Assembly: GCA_017303805.1 (NCBI GenBank)
Contig: JAFLBQ010000002.1
Span: 496,001-560,000, forward strand
Direction of reading: 5' to 3'
Source: Cytophagales bacterium
GTDB lineage: Bacteria; Bacteroidota; Bacteroidia; Cytophagales; Cyclobacteriaceae
Length of the DNA stretch: 64,000 nt
Position numbers and translations under genes: made by a program. Below are positions 61,582-64,000 of this stretch, in pieces; the first letter of the stretch is position 1; each line of letters starts with the position of its first letter. The notes beneath the pieces were generated by a model. That model had not been told where the DNA came from. It saw nothing but the letters and a program-made list of their open reading frames with translations, and made no database searches.

Positions 61582-63831
61582 TTACCGTTTCTTCTTTTTC
61601 TTTCTGTTCTCTAACGAATCCGGAAAGTACAAGGCATCCTCTTCTTTATTAGCGGATACCGCGTTACTGTGAAGGGGTCCTTCTTCGGTAAACATCAAAT
61701 CTATCATCCTTCTATCTACATCCGTCTTTTTGATTTTTACTTCTACCTTATCGCCTAACCGATAGATTTTTTTTCTTCTACGCCCAATTATGCGATAATT
61801 TTTCTCATCAAATTCATAAAAATCATCTTTCATATCGGCCATGCGTACCATCCCCTCGCACTTGGTTTCGGTTATTTCAACAAACACCCCAAAATCAGTT
61901 ACACCGGTTATTATTCCGGAGTACGGTTTCTTTTCAGCAAGACTCATGAACTCCACCTGCTTATATTTTATGGAGGCGCGTTCGGCATCGGCTGCACGTT
62001 TCTCACGTTCTGAAGAATGAACACATTTCTCTTCGTATTGTTTTTTGTTAACTGATTTTCCCTTATCAAGATAATGTTGTAGCAGGCGGTGCACCATCAT
62101 ATCCGGATACCTGCGAATGGGGGAGGTGAAGTGGGTATAATGATCGAATGCCAACCCAAAGTGCCCTTTGGCATCGGTAGTGTATTTAGCTTTGGCCATG
62201 GCGCGCACGGCTAACGACTGCAATACGTTTTGTTCGGGTTTGCCCTCAATGGTATCCATTAATTTGTTGAGCGAACGCGAAATGGAAGCGCTCTCCAATT
62301 GTAGTTGATGACCAAACTGTTTGGCGAATCGCGCAAAGTCCTCTACCCGTTCCTGATCTGGTAAATCGTGGGTACGATACACAAAAGTATTTTTCTCTTC
62401 ACCCTTTTTCATTTTGAAAACATAGGTAGCAACAGCCCGATTGGCCAGCAACATAAATTCTTCAATCAGCTTGTGTGCATCCTTCCGCACTTTGGGCACT
62501 ACCGCCAGGGGTTTCCCTTTTTCGTCCAGCTTAAATTTCACTTCTGTAGTTTCAAAATTTACAGCGCCTTTCTTAAATCTTTCTTTACGCAGAATATGAT
62601 GCAGTTGATTTAAAATCTTTAATTCTTCAGCAAATGTACCGGTGCCGGTTTCAATTACTTCCTGTGCTTGTTCGTAAGTAAACCGATGGTTGGAGTGAAT
62701 AACGGTGCGCCCAAACCACTCTTTGTAAATTTTTCCTCGCGCATCCATTTCAAATACGGCCGCAAAAGTGAGTTTGTCTTCACGCGGGCGCAAGGAGCAC
62801 AGGGCATTTGATAATCGTTCGGGCAACATGGGCACAGTACGATCTACCAGGTAAACCGAGGTGGCGCGATCAAACGCATCTTCGTCAAGCGCGGTGCTCG
62901 GCAGAACATAGTGGGTTACATCGGCAATGTGCACTCCAATTTCGTAGTTGCCACTGGGTAGGGTACGAAAAGAAATGGCATCATCAAAGTCTTTGGCGTC
63001 TTCGGGGTCGATGGTAAACGTTACTACCTCGCGGAAGTCCCACCGCTTCTTGATTTCTTCGGCTGTAATGTCTTCGCTTATTTGTTCAGATTCTTTCAGT
63101 ACGTTTTCCGGAAAGCGAAAGGGTAATTCGAACTCGGCCATAATCGAATGAATTTCGGCTTCGTTTTCACCGGTTTTACCCAGGATCTCAATCACCTTCG
63201 CTTCGGGGCTTTTATCACGGTCGGCCCACTTTACTACTTCGAATAAAACCTTGTCGTTGGCTACCGCTCCATTCAGGTTTTCCGGATAGATGAAAAAGTC
63301 CTGATAGATCTTTTTGAAATCGGGCACAACAAAACCAAAATTGCGCGATAGTTCAATTCTACCTACAAACCGGTTACGGGCACGTTTAACAACTGCTAAA
63401 ACTTTGCCTTCAGGATTTTCGCCCTGGCGTTTTTTGAAAACTTCTACTTCAACAGTATCGCCATGGATGGCAGTGGCCAGATCGGTGGATCGGATATAAA
63501 TATCCTTCTTTCCTTCTTCACCAGTGGTTACATATGCAAAGCGGGGATTTACATGATCTACCACTCCGGTAAGCTTGCCGGCTGTGGTAGTGCTTTTAAA
63601 GTGTCCGTTGCTGAGTTGTTCCACGGCACCTTCTTCTACCAGTACATCAAGCAACTTGAACAAATCTTCGATTAACGATTTCTTCTTTAGTCCGAATTTC
63701 CGGATCAGTTGTTCTACACTATATGCTTTTCCATTCGATTCTTCCAGAAACTGAATCAGGGAAGAATACAAGCCGCTGCGCTCTTTCTTATCGCGCCTGG
63801 CTTTCTTTTCTTTAAATTTCTTTTTACTCAT
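61582..63831 (-). CDS. rnr: Ribonuclease R
   Basis: From the ATG at 63831 the protein is 749 residues. It has an N-terminal winged-helix/RNase-R start (LYSSLIQFLEESNGKAYSVEQL), two cold-shock domains (about 70-215), the RNB domain (about 250-580) with the catalytic Asp cluster FTIDPEDAKDFDDAISF, and a C-terminal S1 domain (SGIITGVTDFGVFVEI). The Lys-rich ends (KKKFKEKKARRDKKE) probably bind RNA. It degrades structured RNA 3'-5'. Confidence 0.95.
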   Translation of the reverse strand: MSKKKFKEKKARRDKKERSGLYSSLIQFLEESNGKAYSVEQLIRKFGLKKKSLIEDLFKLLDVLVEEGAVEQLSNGHFKSTTTAGKLTGVVDHVNPRFAYVTTGEEGKKDIYIRSTDLATAIHGDTVEVEVFKKRQGENPEGKVLAVVKRARNRFVGRIELSRNFGFVVPDFKKIYQDFFIYPENLNGAVANDKVLFEVVKWADRDKSPEAKVIEILGKTGENEAEIHSIMAEFELPFRFPENVLKESEQISEDITAEEIKKRWDFREVVTFTIDPEDAKDFDDAISFRTLPSGNYEIGVHIADVTHYVLPSTALDEDAFDRATSVYLVDRTVPMLPERLSNALCSLRPREDKLTFAAVFEMDARGKIYKEWFGRTVIHSNHRFTYEQAQEVIETGTGTFAEELKILNQLHHILRKERFKKGAVNFETTEVKFKLDEKGKPLAVVPKVRKDAHKLIEEFMLLANRAVATYVFKMKKGEEKNTFVYRTHDLPDQERVEDFARFAKQFGHQLQLESASISRSLNKLMDTIEGKPEQNVLQSLAVRAMAKAKYTTDAKGHFGLAFDHYTHFTSPIRRYPDMMVHRLLQHYLDKGKSVNKKQYEEKCVHSSEREKRAADAERASIKYKQVEFMSLAEKKPYSGIITGVTDFGVFVEITETKCEGMVRMADMKDDFYEFDEKNYRIIGRRRKKIYRLGDKVEVKIKKTDVDRRMIDLMFTEEGPLHSNAVSANKEEDALYFPDSLENRKKKKKR

Positions 63832-63884
63832 TTTATTATCAGATAGCAAGGAAGCGCTTACGGTAGCAGGTGCTCCTTGCAGAT

Positions 63885-64000
63885 TTATGTATTTACAATC
63901 AGGCTGCTTTCAATAAGCGGCAGTCCTTTCATGCGCAAGTACAATTGAGCAACGGCCACCACATCGCCCACGCAGTATTCTGCAATTTTATTTAAGTCGC
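63885..64000 (-). CDS. 3'-5' exonuclease, C-terminal fragment
   Basis: A leftward gene enters from the right edge and ends at TAA 63885-63887. The visible 38 residues (KIAEYCVGDVVAVAQLYLRM) match the Exo III region of RNase D / PolB-like 3'-5' exonucleases, where Tyr and Asp of the YCxxDV motif are catalytic. The N-terminal part lies outside the window. Confidence 0.75.
   Translation of the reverse strand, partial: DLNKIAEYCVGDVVAVAQLYLRMKGLPLIESSLIVNT

Noticed and set aside
1-64000. Insertion sequences, prophage, CRISPR array, tRNA or rRNA genes
   Set aside because: No transposase, integrase, phage structural gene, regularly spaced direct repeat or cloverleaf-like RNA was seen; all long stretches are filled by ordinary genes.

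Overview
The window is a 64 kb stretch of chromosome from a Gram-negative member of the Bacteroidota, most likely Cytophagales or a close relative. I infer this from the gene families: CarboxypepD_reg-type TonB receptors, an ECF sigma/FecR pair, a MurF-alanine racemase fusion, head-GIN, DUF4783, DUF4256, DUF2911 and LETM1-related proteins. Many intergenic regions also carry the Bacteroidota -7 promoter element TAnnTTTG. I see no insertion sequence, prophage, CRISPR array, rRNA or tRNA, and no gene-free stretch longer than about 300 bases. The two ends cut genes: coaX at the left and a 3'-5' exonuclease at the right.

Layout. 1-0.8 kb: the start of coaX and a MazF-type toxin-antitoxin pair. 0.85-7.4 kb: a five-gene leftward operon (ECF sigma, FecR, STN/repeat protein, TonB receptor, head-GIN lipoprotein), a cell-surface signalling system in which the STN signalling domain is not on the receptor. 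7.5-10.1 kb: SulP anion transporter plus beta-carbonic anhydrase, with a small membrane-anchored protein upstream. 10.2-13.8 kb: FtsX/MacB-type permease, exported RidA and DNA glycosylase Tag. 13.9-22.3 kb: a two-component system leading into a CzcCBA-type heavy-metal efflux operon, then YceI. 22.3-25.1 kb: a leftward block of DinB, an ATP-grasp protein in the same frame as DinB, RecX and a YcxB-like protein. 25.2-33.3 kb: a second RND efflux system with its own small leader protein, then an ArsR-SRPBCC-DoxX-DUF4256 operon. 33.3-36.8 kb: nadC, DUF4783, gpmI and a lipoprotein.

36.8-46.0 kb: an MsbA-like exporter overlapping a Fur-family regulator, TerC, purK-purE flanked by two TerB-type genes, and feoA-feoB. 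46.1-49.6 kb: two short ORFs, murF-alr and csaA. 49.6-52.8 kb: a ZnuD-like TonB receptor and a lipoprotein, each with the same palindrome laid over its promoter. 52.8-64 kb: a HisA-like protein lacking a catalytic Asp, DUF2911, LOG, an aspartyl protease with PDZ, a degenerate receiver, an FAD oxidoreductase, rluD, small genes, a polyprenyl synthase, rnr and an exonuclease fragment.

How it fits together. Metal and ion homeostasis is the main theme: Fe(II) uptake (feoAB), probable zinc uptake (receptor and lipoprotein under a Zur-like box), heavy-metal efflux (czc), a Fur/Zur-type regulator and TerC. The most interesting signals are the split-STN sigma system with its 16-residue repeat protein, the paired TGCAAC-N3-GTTGCA operators, the HisA-like protein, the DinB-TGA-ATP-grasp arrangement, and two unrelated small membrane proteins ending in the same PPPKA tail just upstream of transporters. 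No wholly new multi-gene system is proven by sequence alone.
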